Below are positions 19,156 through 32,240 of a stretch of 64,000 nucleotides of DNA, in pieces. The notes beneath the pieces were generated by a model. The model did not search any database. It had not been told where the DNA came from and saw only the letters and a list, made by a program, of their open reading frames with translations. Both the position numbers and the translations under genes were made by a program. Origin of the DNA: Mucor racemosus (Eukaryota > Mucoromycota > Mucoromycetes > Mucorales > Mucoraceae); contig JAPEHQ010000001.1 of the NCBI GenBank assembly GCA_027405735.1, positions 3,286,001 to 3,350,000 on the forward strand, written 5' to 3'. Every line of letters begins with the position of its first letter. Positions within the stretch are counted from its first letter, which is position 1.

Positions 19156-21345
19156 TAGGATAAAAACAGTAAATTTCATCTATTTTCAAGTTTTTCATGA
19201 GGTATAAAATATTTTCAGATACAAGTACAAAGTCTATATTAAACTTGGTCATCTCAAGCACAAGATCTATTAATTTTATTAAATCAATCCTAACTGGAAT
19301 TAGGGATGTTGTCGAGCCCAGCTTATACTATTAAATTTGGTTGGCAAAACAGGCTCGACACAAACGCTAACTGGAGTCATAACAAAGGCTATTTGTAATT
19401 ATTGGACATATATTTTTCACTAAATAAAAGTAGAGCTGATTCAAATTTTCAAGGATTTGACTCAATAAAGCACCAAAATAGATCATATTTAAATCAGGAA
19501 TATATCTCAAATCAATTTGATGAAGCCAATCAGACACCCAATATAATTCACATTTAATTGTAATAGCTACATTTTGATTTTTCGATTTTTTAATGGAGTA
19601 GCTCCAGCCTCCATCAAGTAATCGCAGTTTTTAGATATTTGTATAAAATATTTGCATAAGACGTTTTCTGAAAATAACATGAATGTATGAAGATTTTGAG
19701 GGCTACAAACTGCGATTAATCTTCAAAAATCTGTTCCTATACGATTTGTTGTGCAGATTTGGAAAAACTGGTAATTTTGTTTTTGATTTTGGCATCTTAC
19801 AGCTGGAAACGAGTGCAATAAATATTCGAATACCTTATATATACTATATACTATATTACGCATTCAAGTCTCAACATCTCAACCTCTTTGCATGCAGCAA
19901 AAAAAAAAAAAAAAAAAAAAAAAGCAAGCCTAGACGTATTTTTTGTGAATATTTCATATTTTATGTGAGTCAGGCTTTACCAAAAGAAGTTGTACGCGTG
20001 AAATAGTTCATGCATCCTTGATACGATTTAAAGCTCATAATGCATATTTAAATAATCGCATTATTTTTTGTTTATATACAAATTGGCAAAACTCAAAAAT
20101 TACCATAAAGATTTAGTTTTATTTTTAGGAGTGATACAATCTACTTTCTCCAGAATCTAGGAGTAAAAGTAAAAAGTGTCAGTATCGTGGTTTATTTTTC
20201 TGGCTCCTAGTTTTTTTTTGGTTTGCTCATTGAGGATAAACGGGCGTTTGCCTTAATCACATTGATACAAGTACAGTGATTTTCATCGTATGTTGATCAC
20301 AATTTTAAAACATCCGAAGCCCTTAGTTTAATATCGCAACTCGTTTTATCATCTCCTGTACTTGTATAATTAGATATCCGTAATCTAGGCATTCTCTCCT
20401 AGAGATCAACATTGGAGGTTGTGATATAGTATATACAGAGTAGGGATACTTGTATATGTGAAATGCTTCCAACTTTTATAAGATTTAAAAGTAATCTATC
20501 TGTTGATTTAGATACTCGACCATATTTTGAAGTGTTTGCAGCCTTTAGGACGCAATTAATGCAAGGCTATTATAGCATGCCTTTAAATAGGTCTACCAGG
20601 AGCACCAACACCACCACCTACATCACATGAGCTTTTAATAGTATTTACGCTTTAATTTACTATTACTAAATGTATAAAGTAAGATAAAATTTACCGAGGT
20701 GCTGTGATAATATGTTTATTATTGCTGCAACGTTCCCCCCTTTTTTTTTCTGCAAAAACGAGATAGTCATTCAGTTATACATGATATATTTCGATGGAAA
20801 AAAGATGGTTTTATTTTATTAAAAATAGAAAACTAATTAAGAATGATCCCAATAAAAAGGAAAAAGAAGAATAAAGAAGAGAAAAGGCTTCCGAAGCCTT
20901 AAATATTATTAATAAATGACACTATTTCCATTTTTTTCTGTAGGTTAAAAATAAAGTTATGGATAAAATATAAATGTCAGCTACCTGGCTGAAAACGGAT
21001 TGATAAGATGATGTGGAATAAAGGGCGAGAGAGATAAGATGAGATGAAAAGAATATAATTGACATAAGAGGAAAAAGAGAAAGCAAGGCAGAAAAATGGC
21101 TGTAAAATAAACAAATAAATAAAATGGCATAAGGTTTTTTTTTTTTCATAAGGCATAGGTTGTTGGTTCATATAATAGAAAATTGCTATTCATCATCATT
21201 TTGGAGAGTAAGAAAAGGAAGGCACATGTACTGTATAAAAATAAAAGGGATAAATAGGGGGAAAATGAGTCGTTGATCGTCCCTTTAGTCGGATTAATTA
21301 TTGTTTTTGGTCTTTTTTTGATTTTTCGGTTTTTGTTTAAAAGAA
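19156..21345. other. Intergenic, downstream of the Myb-like gene
   Basis: AT-rich unique sequence. A run of about 24 A (from about 19899), flanked by GCAGC and GCAAGCC, is the only low-complexity feature of note. No gene or tRNA is recognised. Confidence 0.4.
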
Positions 21346-22047
21346 TTAAATTCCATGCTGTTTCTTGTTATTACTGAAATCAATAGCTTTCCAAGGTCTT
21401 CTGAAATGTCTCATATGAGAGTGATTTGGATCAACCATATTCTTATTTTGTAATGTCTTAAATCTACCCCAACAACAACCTCTTGATCTGTGAGGAAGAT
21501 AAGTAGAAGAAATCATTGCCCATGATAATCCTTGATCATATCCTTGTTGGAGTAAATGATCTTCGAAGGGCGTCCAGGGCGTTCTAGTCTGCACATTACT
21601 CGTATTGCCTGCAGATTCTGAGCGTGGTCTACGATTGGGATGACTATAAATGAACATATGGTGTCTTGTGAGGCTTACATCACTTGCAGTGCGACGTCTT
21701 GGTTGTTCTTGTTGATGATGATATTGTGGAATTGGAGTACGTAACGAGCTAAAGCTGTTGCTTCTACCAGGAGTTGCAATATAATCCTCATTGCTACTAT
21801 TAGAACTAGTGCTGCTACATGTACTGAGACTACTACAAACACTCTTTGGGCTACTCAATAACATTGAATTAGGTTGTTGATGATTCCAATCTTGTTGTTT
21901 TGTAATTACAGTTGGGTACATTGTATTAGTATGCCAATCCAATCCAATTTGCTGTTGCTGCTGCTGTTGTTGTGTAATAGCAGCTTGCTCATTAGCCTTG
22001 ACAGCCAATTTTGATACAGGTTCGCATAAAAGATATTTAAGATCCAT
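21346..22047 (-). CDS. Myb/SANT-like domain protein with poly-Q tract
   Basis: A 233-residue protein. A poly-Gln run lies at about 26-33, followed by a Ser/Gln-rich middle that is probably disordered. A single Myb-like helix-turn-helix lies at about 157-205 (TPWTPFEDHLLQQGYDQG.., ..RSRGCCWGRFKTL), with the spaced tryptophans typical of the fold, and a basic C-terminus follows. The domain architecture suggests a sequence-specific nuclear regulator, but targets cannot be inferred. A GTAAGT..TTTTAG intron (22105-22050) ends two bases before the ATG, so the gene has a 5'-UTR intron and the start is well defined. The upstream 700 bp is rich in GA and pyrimidine tracts, typical of a fungal promoter. 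Confidence 0.8.
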   Translation of the reverse strand: MDLKYLLCEPVSKLAVKANEQAAITQQQQQQQQIGLDWHTNTMYPTVITKQQDWNHQQPNSMLLSSPKSVCSSLSTCSSTSSNSSNEDYIATPGRSNSFSSLRTPIPQYHHQQEQPRRRTASDVSLTRHHMFIYSHPNRRPRSESAGNTSNVQTRTPWTPFEDHLLQQGYDQGLSWAMISSTYLPHRSRGCCWGRFKTLQNKNMVDPNHSHMRHFRRPWKAIDFSNNKKQHGI

Positions 22048-25000
22048 TTCTAAAACGATGAAAATGTTAAAATATGCAAATTATATAAATCTATTTTACA
22101 CTTACCAATTGATATAATACAGTTAGATTGATTTTACAAAAGATTATTATTATTAAATGATAAAAAAGAAAATTAAGAGAGAAAAGAAGTTGTCATCAAT
22201 GTTTTCGATAATGGAAGCAAAAATCTACAAAAATGAGGGTCTATTTAAACAAAATTCACATTGAAGAATTAAGGGGGGGGGGAGTAAAAGTACCTCTTTT
22301 TTTATATTCTCTTTATATGTATACAATATAGGGGTTTTTACTTAAAAAAACTTCCTACAGCATACAAGGGAGAGGAGATGAGAGGGGAAAAATGCAAACT
22401 GTTGGATAAAAAAGAGAAACAGTATATGTGATGGAAGGGGTTATAAACCCATATTTGGTATTTAAAATGGTATTTTATCTACTAATGTATGCCGCCAAAA
22501 TTTCAAGAAGGCGTCTATTATGTATGATGAACCCCTTTATTATTACTTGTTATGTTAAATTTTGACAATCCATATTTGGTGAATTTATTTCGTTTTTGTT
22601 CTTTTTTTATAAAGAGAAAGAGAGAGAGAGAAAGAGGAAGATAGATAGCGAGAAATAGATGCTGCAGGCAGGGTTATGTGCATTGCATATACTTTTCTCT
22701 TTTTCTCGCACCCTTGACTCTTTGTATATACTTGTAAAATGTGAATAAAGATCAAGGTATAATTTCTTTTGTAATAAAACAGCTTCTAAGCAAATATATG
22801 GGATGTATCTTGTACACCATCAGAATAAATGCACAAAGAAATATATTATATTCATGCGCATTTTATAAGTTACTACGTACATACTCAGTACATTATCACA
22901 CAAATATATGTAATGTATGTATAAACATATTTATATTTATATATATATATATAAAGTATATATAGATATATAAATGAATAATAAATAAATTATCATGCAA
23001 ACCTACAAACATAAGATAATATGTATGCACCCATATGCATGATATACTAAATTTTTTTCTTTTTGGTAGAGCAGTTAAAATTAAGGAGATGCAGACCATC
23101 CAGTTCGTCCAGAGATTATGTGTGAATCCGAGTGAAAAAAACATACATTGAAATCAGCAGCATGCATTATGGTTCTTCTGTGATTGGCTCTGCATTATTA
23201 TAAATCCAATATACATCCATTGAAAATCAATAGAAATCAAGACACAAAGTGCATAATACTACAAATCAAGAGAAATATAATGTTTATATGTAATTATGCT
23301 ACTACACATAATATATTTTAAAGGAGAACCCCTACAAGTAATTGACTATTTTTACCAAAGATGGTAAAATTATAATATATTATAGCTAATAACGATAAAT
23401 CGAGATGCAAACAGGTAAATCCACTTTTATATATACATCATGTGAAGAATCGAGAAGGATTTATACATTGATGCTATGTAAAATTACTCGATTATTTCAC
23501 TCGAGTAGTATCGTCATAAATTCTGTATATTTGTGATATTATATAAACCTACAAATGACCTCACACTTTTCAATAAGCAAAAATACTACAACAACTATAC
23601 AGAGACTGCCATGTTGGAATTATAATATTATATGGTCATGCGTTTTAGATAGAATTTTATATTTCTCTCTAGCTTACTGCTTTCAGCAAAGCATTAATTA
23701 ATAAATCGTATTATAGATGAATATGTAGTTCATCACAAATAGAACCAGCACGGCATGTCCTATTTCATACAACACTGCATTCTCTACTTCCCAGGATAGA
23801 AATTTTTAACCCCTTATTTTATTTCACTCACTCACTCACTCACACACACACTCTCTAAACAGTCGTATGTATTGTTCGTTTGGTGATTAACATGGATTGT
23901 TAGTAAATAATCAAATTTAAATTAGTAGCGTATAATGTATGAAAACAGTGATGATGTATGTCGTTACTTTTCATTTCTAAAAGCCCCTACCCCTCATTTG
24001 TTGATTATTTTTGGTGCTACTGCATGTTGTATCACTATACAAACACCTTATAAAAGTGTCATTTCGACATTACATCAATCAACATTATGTACTATTTTAC
24101 GTTTCATGTAATAATCAATGTTTTTTCTAAAAAGTAAATTTGCTTATGTTTTTAAATTGCCCAATATTTCTGATTATTATACAGTTTTGATCTACTATTT
24201 TCAACGCTATCTTTTCTTAAAACGTAAAATATATAAGTGACGCACAATGCATGAAATATGTATATGTTGCACATCATTTGAGATAAACTAACTAAGCTAC
24301 ATATATGGAAAATTAGATCAAATATGATATCCTATTTACACTGTTGGCAAATGTTAACAATTATACAAATAAATGCTTTTATGCAATAATTGATCAATAA
24401 GGCTATAGAGAGTTAGCTTTATTCACTATTGCAATTATGCAACACTGGCGCTCATCAAAAAGATGTTTCTGAAAAACATTACGAAAAGAAATGAAAATAT
24501 AGATTTCCAAGGATTTTTCAAGCCGATTGAAGCAAAATATGCCAATTTTAAATTATTTATTACATTTTTGAACATGTCGAAATTATCATAATATTTTTTG
24601 TTTTTTCGAAAAAGGGATAAATTAATACAAAAATATGAACATTTTGTGTTTATGGTTGTCAAATGAGCTGGTTTGCACATTTCGTGATTTGCGGCCCTGC
24701 TTTCAAGAAAACTCGGTAAAAAGCATACTTATCCAAAATTGACATAAATAACTACATCAATACTAGTATATGTAATGGAATAATATCAGCTACTAAAAAG
24801 TTGCATATAGTGCTTAGTAAATTATAACACTCCAAATTAGAACTTGCCCTTTTTATATGATCATGATCAAATTAAAAGTGCGAAATTGAAGTTACATACC
24901 GTACAGAGAATATCTTATCAAGGGAGCAATAAACAATTACTCTGATAGCTTATTAAAAGATGATTGGAGATCAACTTTGATCAATTTCATGTGGTGTGCA

Positions 25001-25127
25001 TGGGGACGACGCTAAAGTTGCCTGTTACACAGCTACATTTCAGCAACTCTAAATTATAAATAGGGCTAATTATTTAATTATGTACTTCTTTACTTAATAG
25101 ACTATTTAACATAGAACAAAGAAAAGT
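22048..25127. other. Long intergenic region between the Myb-like gene and a small membrane-protein gene
   Basis: It holds the 5' UTR intron (22050-22105), a G10 run near 22273, a GAGAGAGAGA tract near 22616, an (AT)n tract near 22939 and a CACT/CACA microsatellite near 23826. No conserved reading frame or RNA gene is seen. Confidence 0.4.
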
Positions 25128-25556
25128 ATGCGCCTTTCACTTTTATCCACTATAGGCTGTGTCCTATTGACACCGTTCATTCTTTTAGTTATAACATGCT
25201 TAGCATTCTTAGCAGTGATAACTAGTACAATAACATCGTCTTTTCTATTTCTCCGACTTGCATTACTCGCAATAGAAATGGTTTCTGGATTAACAATGGA
25301 ATCTACAAACTGGTTACTTTCAACATGTATAGCAAGGATTACAGGTTATTTACAGAAGAGTAGCGTCAATTCAAAGCAACAACCACCGGAAATTATGCTT
25401 AACAACGAATCAATTCATGTAAGAAGACGAAAATTACCACCTTCTTCACTGTCATTGAGTCGATTGCCCTACAAAGCAACCTTAAAATCTAAATACTCTG
25501 TATCTGTACCGGGTACTCCAGATCCAGAATCATTCCATCATCAAATGGTAATGTAA
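25128..25556 (+). CDS. Small membrane protein of unknown function
   Basis: A single-exon 142-residue frame with an A-rich context before its ATG (GAAAAGTATG). Residues about 5-35 form a long hydrophobic segment and about 36-55 a second, together a likely membrane hairpin. The rest is hydrophilic, basic (RRRK) and Ser/Pro-rich, ending FHHQMVM. The hairpin-plus-polar-tail layout resembles small ER or lipid-droplet proteins such as promethin/LDO relatives, but I see no diagnostic motif, so this is only a possibility. Its stop lies 31 bp from the stop of the convergent peroxin gene, so the two 3' UTRs must overlap. Confidence 0.6.
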   Translation: MRLSLLSTIGCVLLTPFILLVITCLAFLAVITSTITSSFLFLRLALLAIEMVSGLTMESTNWLLSTCIARITGYLQKSSVNSKQQPPEIMLNNESIHVRRRKLPPSSLSLSRLPYKATLKSKYSVSVPGTPDPESFHHQMVM

Positions 25557-25587
25557 ATTATCCCTTTTTATTACCACAAAAATTAGA

Positions 25588-26254
25588 TTATACATTAGCT
25601 TCTGCTGTTTGTTCTTGCTTGTTGATTTCCCACGGTTTTGGTCTTGCTGTCATTTTTGCTTTACTGGGAGTGCCTTCATTTAATACGTTAGGTATCTGTT
25701 TAATACCTATCAAATCATAATACAATAAACATTTATCCAACTATATATTTCGCATGTGTATATTTTACCTGGAATCTCAATTCCTTTTTCAATCATATCA
25801 ACGAGTTCTTGAAAAGTAAATCTGGGAGGCTTATCTATGCTCAGATATAAGTATAAATAGCTTGTATAATGTATAATTTGAGCTTTACCATCCTCAGTTG
25901 TCTTTTCTTGTTCAATTGCTGGTTCCTGATTTTCATTTTTCCATGATTTATATGCATCAACGTCAAAACTCGTATCAATAACCCTATTTACTTTACATGT
26001 TAGTTTCAGTCATCCGCTTCTTTTTCGAGTAGAACTTACTTTGTATAATAGAATAGTTTTGCTCTTAAAAGTAGGTCAGCTTCATTTTCTTGTTTGTTAT
26101 TTAACAATGACGCAACACCTGACTGTATGAAAGAACCATTAGTTTTAAAATATCGAGAAGCGTGATAAATACCTACTTGAAATTGATTATCTGTATCAAA
26201 ATTGTATTGATCAAATTGCTTGAATTTGGTAATATTATCGTTTGTAGTAGCCAT
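25588..26254 (-). CDS. KPWE-motif peroxin, Pex39-like
   Basis: Four exons (26254-26040, 25983-25889, 25834-25769, 25706-25588) join in frame to 164 residues. Near the C-terminus the protein reads PPRFTFQELVDMIEKG, IEIPGIKQIPNVL and finally TARPKPWE. This F-x-E-L-V-x-x-I-x-x-G-x-x-x-PGI-x-x-IP order followed by RPKPWE is the signature of Pex39/C6orf226-type proteins, which help the receptor Pex7 deliver PTS2 cargo to peroxisomes. The N-terminal 70 residues are not conserved in a way I recognise. The acceptor for exon 4 was chosen (GATAG|GTATT) because the next AG introduces a stop. The family call rests on motif recognition only. Confidence 0.65.
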
Positions 26255-27593
26255 AATTAATTATACGTAAACAAAAAAAGAAGGGGCGTTGTTTTTTGTG
26301 AAATACAAGGCGAAGAAAGCCCACATACACACACTAAAGATTCCCCATTAAACCAATCAGGTGGGTATCATATGAGAATTTAATAAAACATCATTGGTCA
26401 AGACCACCCAGGAAAAACCAGTTAAGGATTAGAGGCAACATATCAAAGTGAGCAAGTGTTTCATTTTTGGTAACTTTGATATGGCCAATATCGAAAGAGC
26501 ATATGATATCTGGTTTATAAGTTTTTATTGTAAAGGAATAGACTACAAGGCGTATAAAGTTGCAACATTTGCCTTCAGAACCGGAACAAATACGGTGTTA
26601 CTGGCACAAAAATAGGCGTTTTAATACCAAATGAAATAAATATTAACATTATCGATTACCTGTTGACCAAATCGGTGTATAAGAGTATAAAAATGCATCC
26701 ACACTATACGATATATACATTCAATTATGTGTAATTCTGTTAAAATCATCAAAAAATGGCATTTTTAAAGAATTATTTCATGTACTTTTTGTGCAAATTT
26801 GGAGCTCAAAATTGGTCAGAACCATTTTCAGATCACATACTATATTCCTGTATTTTTATCTCCAATTTTTTGGATCATGAAAAATGATCGAAATCCATGT
26901 CTCAATCCTTACCAGATATAGGCAAAAATCGATCAAAATCGGGTTTTCGACATTTTGACCACGAAAACGGGGTTTTCCACTATACCCTTTCTAAGCTCAA
27001 AATGACTAAATTTCTTCTAAAATTCATGCAAAGCCATTCATTTGGTTATTGATTATTCATAATAAAGACTTTTTTGCACAAAACTGTTTTTTATAATTTC
27101 CAAAATTGCACAATTTTTTTAGTGAAACATATTTGAATTAATACCTCCATTCGATGCATAATCCAACATTGTACTTTCGGCAATTAATAATGTTTGTAGA
27201 TATACATAGTAACTTCTCAAATAATATGCAAAAAAAGATAAAAAAATTTCAAAATGGCACTTTTTTTTTATTCAAGACTTGCACAAATATGTATCGGTGT
27301 TTGAATCTATTTTCTACTACTGCTGCGAAATCATGCTTTCAAAGCTTAAAAGAGCTCTCATAAATGCATAATTAATCTTTGTTGCTAAATTTTGCATAGC
27401 ACAAACATTTCATATATACTTTCTAAACATTGAAATTAAGTCGTCATCATTATATCATCATGGAATAAGTTACAAAGTCCCAACACTCAAATATTATCTG
27501 CCTTGTACCTAGAACGCCTTCTAATTTTAGATAGGGTTTAAGCAGATTACAATACTAAGATGTCATGCTTGATATCAGATTTAAATACAAATT
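26255..27593. other. Intergenic between the peroxin and the MFS carrier
   Basis: The first part is the promoter side of the peroxin gene. The rest is AT-rich, with several ATCGATCAAAATCGG / TTTTCGACATTTTG stretches like those in the 18 kb repeat arm, suggesting an old repeat remnant near 26760-27080. No gene is seen. Confidence 0.35.
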
Positions 27594-29586
27594 TTATATT
27601 TTAGCAAATGGCTTTCGATTCAACGAAAGCTTAAAGAATAAAAGTAACACAGTGCCAGCTATATAACATATGCCTGTAAAATATTTATAGCTATCATACT
27701 CTTTTGATGCTGACGCGTTTGATTCTATCGCACTGGCAAGGTTTGGGCCAAACATGGATACTACAGTTAGGACTAAAAATACAGAAAGACCAGATTCAAA
27801 TTTCTCTTGACCTGTAATCAACAATGTAATAGTTGGTGCTTATTTTAAGAAATGTTTAATATTCAATCAAGCAATGTCCTATTACATTTGAATTACTTAC
27901 TTAATGTGATAAATGCGCCACCAAAAAAACCAAATACAACAGCAAACGCCATTAGAGTTCCAAATGTATTTGCATAAACCCATAGCAACAAGCATGATAA
28001 TCCAGATATAATTGTATAAATGATGACAACATTAACATGACCAACATAGTCTGCAATGATACTAGGTTTAAAAATTATGTGAATAAAAGCATTACACGTT
28101 TTCTTTGTAATTTTACCCAGATACAATTCTACCAAATGCGTTCATTCCAGAACTTGTTGACAAAATAATGGCTCCTTGAGATGTTGATAATCCAAGAAAA
28201 GTGGCATAAGCTTATACAAATGACAAATAAGTTTACAGTGAAATATCATTGCAACTATTTTTCAGCTTACATGGTAGAAAAAAGTAGGGTACATTGTACC
28301 CTCCCTCCAGAAGAATGTCAATAAATACCCACAATAAAAATCGCCAATTTTTAACAATGCTAAAATCAAACATTTCTTTGAAAACGAGTTTATTGTTGCT
28401 CCTTTTCTCTGGATCTTGAAAACTATCGCTTGGGGTTTTATTTCTGAACAACATGCAAGAAAAGACACCAACTACAAAGCAGACTAAACTCATTATTCTA
28501 TAACACCTACATATGAATTTGTAAATATTGTACAATTACCGATATTTTTATAATTACCAGGCAGCACCCAAATTTGTATTTAGGGGTTCCATTATTTGAG
28601 GCATAACAAGACCACCGATGCTTATGCCACTTGAAATTATCCCTAAAGCCATACCTCTATGCTTAACAAACCATAAAGGTACTACCGTAAGAGCAATCTA
28701 TATGAAAACAGTGTCAGTATTGTATATTTTAAAATTAAATAATAAAATTTACGTAAAACATGATGGAGGAACCAATACCATATATCACTCCTTGTGTCAA
28801 ATATAATTGCCAAACCTACAAATTTTTTCCTTAAGAAAACAGATTTTTAATGAAGTGATAAAAGGCAATCTACCTGTTTGCTAAAACTTGCCAACAACAA
28901 TCCAATTGAGCAAATTGTAACTGATATAAACAATACTGTTCTAGGTTGCAAAAGTGATAATAAAATCTGACCCAGAGGTCCCAGTAAATTTATGAAAATA
29001 TTAAAAATTGTTCCAACGAAACTCAATTGAAGCGATAGATTACTAGTTCCTTGAAGTGTTTCGTCTTGCTCGAAATAGTTTTGCATTATGCCTGTATAGA
29101 GTAAAATATTAGCGTCAAAATGTATCATTTTTAGACAATATAGCAAAACATACCCCTAAATAGAAACAGATCAACATTATATTCATTCAATAAATTATAA
29201 TAATTTTGTATTTACCAGCCTGAACCAGCACCTAGACCAACTATAAGCACAAGAAATGTGCCTAAAACTACAAGCCATGGGTAAATGCCACCATTTTCTC
29301 TGATCTTTTGATCGTCCTTCGGTTCATAATACATATCATTTAACGTTTCAATATTAGAATCTCTAAAAACATTTACGTTCTTGTCTTGTTCAATGTTAGT
29401 CTTAACTAATGTTGAATTGCAAATGTCAATCAACTTACTATTGTTATAAATGCCACCATCACCAGATATTGAGTTTAGACAGTGGGAATTAATAGATGTT
29501 ATGTTGCCATGATGATTATCATCATTATTCAAAGTAACTGAAGAGCTCTTGTAGCTTTCATTTATAGATACCGCATCTGTATACAT
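27594..29586 (-). CDS. MFS carrier, fungal monocarboxylate-transporter-like
   Basis: Predicted 509 residues. Exons: 29586-29216, a 2-nt exon 29155-29154, 29091-28874, 28815-28753, 28697-28558, 28506-28271, 28210-28117, 28061-27901, 27838-27594. The hydrophilic N-terminus (about 95 residues) is followed by TM1 (YPWLVVLGTFLVLIVGLGAG), then QNYFEQ, GVIYGIGSSIMF, the loop WFVKHRGMALGI and GISIGGLVM, GMNAFGRI..G..AD, and SGLSVF..FGPNLASAI at the end. These are hallmarks of fungal Mch/monocarboxylate-type carriers in the plasma membrane. The substrate is not predictable. Every junction keeps frame except exon 1 to 3, which needs the 2-nt exon; see the findings. No stop occurs in the joined frame, so I treat it as functional. 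Confidence 0.85.
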
Positions 29587-31149
29587 TGCATAAAAATTGT
29601 TTATGGAGAAGAAATGAAATAGTAAAAGAAAATCTTCATTTATGATTTCATAAAAAAATATCCCAAAAGTTACTTTATTAGCCTTAATTTAATAGAAGAT
29701 TTTTAAGACGATTAGTAACATCTACAGTGTCAAGGCTGCATATATTTTATTAATTAAATATTATTTTTATAGACAAGCCGCTTTTGAAAGGTTTTCCCCA
29801 CAATTTAAGTCTAACATGGCTGATTTTAGTTTTGGCGTATGCACTCATGGGATTAAATGACGCAGAAAAAACTAAGAATATATCAAATTTGTTCTTGGGT
29901 ATGTAAGATCATATATTAGCCAACATAATTGCATACCTTTGGGTTGAACTATATCATGAGCCTTGTCCAAATCTACGTAAAAATCTATGCATGAATCCTT
30001 GTATACACTTTATTAGATAATATGATGCAAGAGTAATGCAAGTGTATACAAAAGACTGAGGTTATTGAGCACTTTATAATTGTACATGACCAACTACCGC
30101 TGTGCATTTTCGAATAAAATAACATATCCTAAAATGCATATTTCGTAACGGTAATTACTGAAATGAGATCCTCTCATTAATGCAAACCATCATGTTATTA
30201 ATACAATACAAAATATTTGAGGTATAAAATTTCCCACTTATCCTGGTAATTAACCAACTGTTAGGAGGAATGATTGCTCTCTTATCATACAGTATGTCTT
30301 TTGAGTTTCCTTTCTTCGTCAAAGCTCACATAGTTTCGCAATCAACAAACCTTATCAATTTATCATTGTGAATAGACCGGATTTGTCCCGTTCAAATTTT
30401 ACTCCTCTATTGAAATCTCAGAATAAATAAAAATAGATCTATTGCTCAATGAATGTTTCTTTATTGTATATTCTATATAAACGATGATTAGTACTTATAG
30501 AAAATGAAAAAGATTATCCTTTATTATATAATACAAAACGAACTTCACGATACTATTTAAAACTATAGATGTATCATGTATTAGTGCGTATATATCAGTC
30601 AAAATGTTTATGTTATCAGTGTAGAATTAATTATAAATACGTATTAAATATGTTGTTCTTGAGCAATTATCAGTATCAGTTGTTTAGTTTTTTATTTCGG
30701 TGAAATTATTACTCAAATATAAGACGCATATACTATCATGTGTGCGATTCTTCAAGTTCTTTAGCCAGGATTTATTTCATATTTTAAAAAATGCATACTA
30801 TATTATAGTAATGGTTATAAAATATAAGAGACGTAGTAGATAAAAACATTCATATGAATATAATATATATCTTTAGTTTCATCTTAAATCAATATATATA
30901 CATAAATTGCATACATAAAATTAAATAAATGCTTCATGCACAAGTACAGATAGCAGCATTATTTTGCAGATCAAAAATTTACCATGATATATACAAAAGA
31001 TGATTCATTTAACGCTGCAAACTGCAAAACAAAAAAAGTCAAAGATCGATCCAAAGCAGCCTTATTTTAATTTAAGCTGAATTTTGTTGCGCTCAATGAT
31101 TAAGTTTATTCGAAAAGACTGAAATATACATCAGATATTGTCTTATACC
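29587..31149. other. Intergenic, upstream of the MFS carrier
   Basis: AT-rich, unique. No reading frame with family resemblance, no tRNA-like cloverleaf and no repeat shared elsewhere in the window was noticed. Confidence 0.4.
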
Positions 31150-32240
31150 TTTTTTTGTTACCAACTATTATTGACTCTTCGTTTCAACAAAAAAAAAATG
31201 TTTAAATATTTGGTACGATAATTTTCGCTCAAGTTGCTTGGATCAATTTTGGATTTCCAAATCCCCTGAAAAATGCAAACAATAGTGCATGACATGCTTG
31301 AGTATGGCTTAAAAGGATGCTTCTTTATTAATTTCAAAGCTGTCATTGCTATTGTGCTATATTCCGATGATTTAATATCTTCTTGGTACTATTTATTAAA
31401 TAAAATAATCTGTTAACTTACAACTCCTAACAAAAAGTGAGAGATCTCTTCATACGCGTTAGCTATCAAAGTAACAGATGCTGAAATCTGAATCATGAAT
31501 AGAGTTCCAGTTGCAGTGGAATTACATACTAAAAACGTTTTATAATAATAAAATAAACTAATTTCCAAGTGTCGCTCATAAAATATGATGCCACCTGAAA
31601 TATAAATGACAATAATAAACAAACGCTTCAATTGAAAACAACAACAAACGCATGCTAAAACTATGAAATACCTTTTTTAAACTATACATGTCGTGTATAT
31701 GATAGCACCCTTGATCAGGGCGCAATCAATCACGCAAATGACATATATAACAAAATAGGATTCTGCCCAAATCAATAATAATAATAAACAAAAACATCAA
31801 TTTAGTCAACTACTTATCCTTATTGAAGTTGCATTATCAATATAAATAGGATTCAAGCATATAAAAATTACCCCTTAATTCAAGATTACATAAAACAGAT
31901 ATAACAATAATAAACAACCATTCCCCAAAAAGCCGATATTGTCACACTTGACATCAATCCCTTATGGTCAATGCTCTACATGATTTACCCCTTGAAATAT
32001 TAAATTAATAACAATGTTCTCAAAACTAGAAGATTACTAAATATAAATCTATTCAAGTATGATGGTATCCAAGTTCTCCAAATCATTATAAATACCCTCA
32101 TACTTTTTCAATTATATTAAATCTTCAGAAATCTTTTGTAATAAAAACTTTAACTGATTATAATTGTATTTCTACCGCTTTTATTTTTATATTTCTTTTA
32201 TTTTAGTAAACAGCATCGTTATTTACTGCACCAGTTTCAG
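31150..32240 (-). repeat. Repeat shared with 48.36-49.09 kb, with a membrane-protein-like fragment
   Basis: The portion 31480-32240 matches 48361-49094 (for example GTCGCTCATAAAATATGATG and CCTTGATCAGGGCGCAATCA). On the minus strand both copies read a short frame with GIIFYERHLE and FLVCNSTA. The continuation here (GTLFMIQISASVTLIANAYE) is reminiscent of the transmembrane part of ABCB-type transporters, but the match is weak. A further segment (31340-31160) shares ATTAATTTYRRWAGCTGTCAT with 1.17 kb. No complete gene is present. Confidence 0.45.

Noticed and set aside
19683..20006. 107-codon plus-strand frame ending through the poly-A run
   Set aside because: Low complexity at its end, no family resemblance and no splice or start context. 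The poly-A run alone is not enough to call a LINE or retroposed gene.
22896..23144. Frame over the (AT)n tract near 22.94 kb
   Set aside because: Repetitive Ile/Tyr coding from a microsatellite.
29092..29215. MFS carrier as a frameshifted pseudogene
   Set aside because: All other junctions are in frame, no stop occurs, and GG with perfect flanking splice sites restores frame with normal intron sizes. Kept as a gene with a flagged micro-exon.
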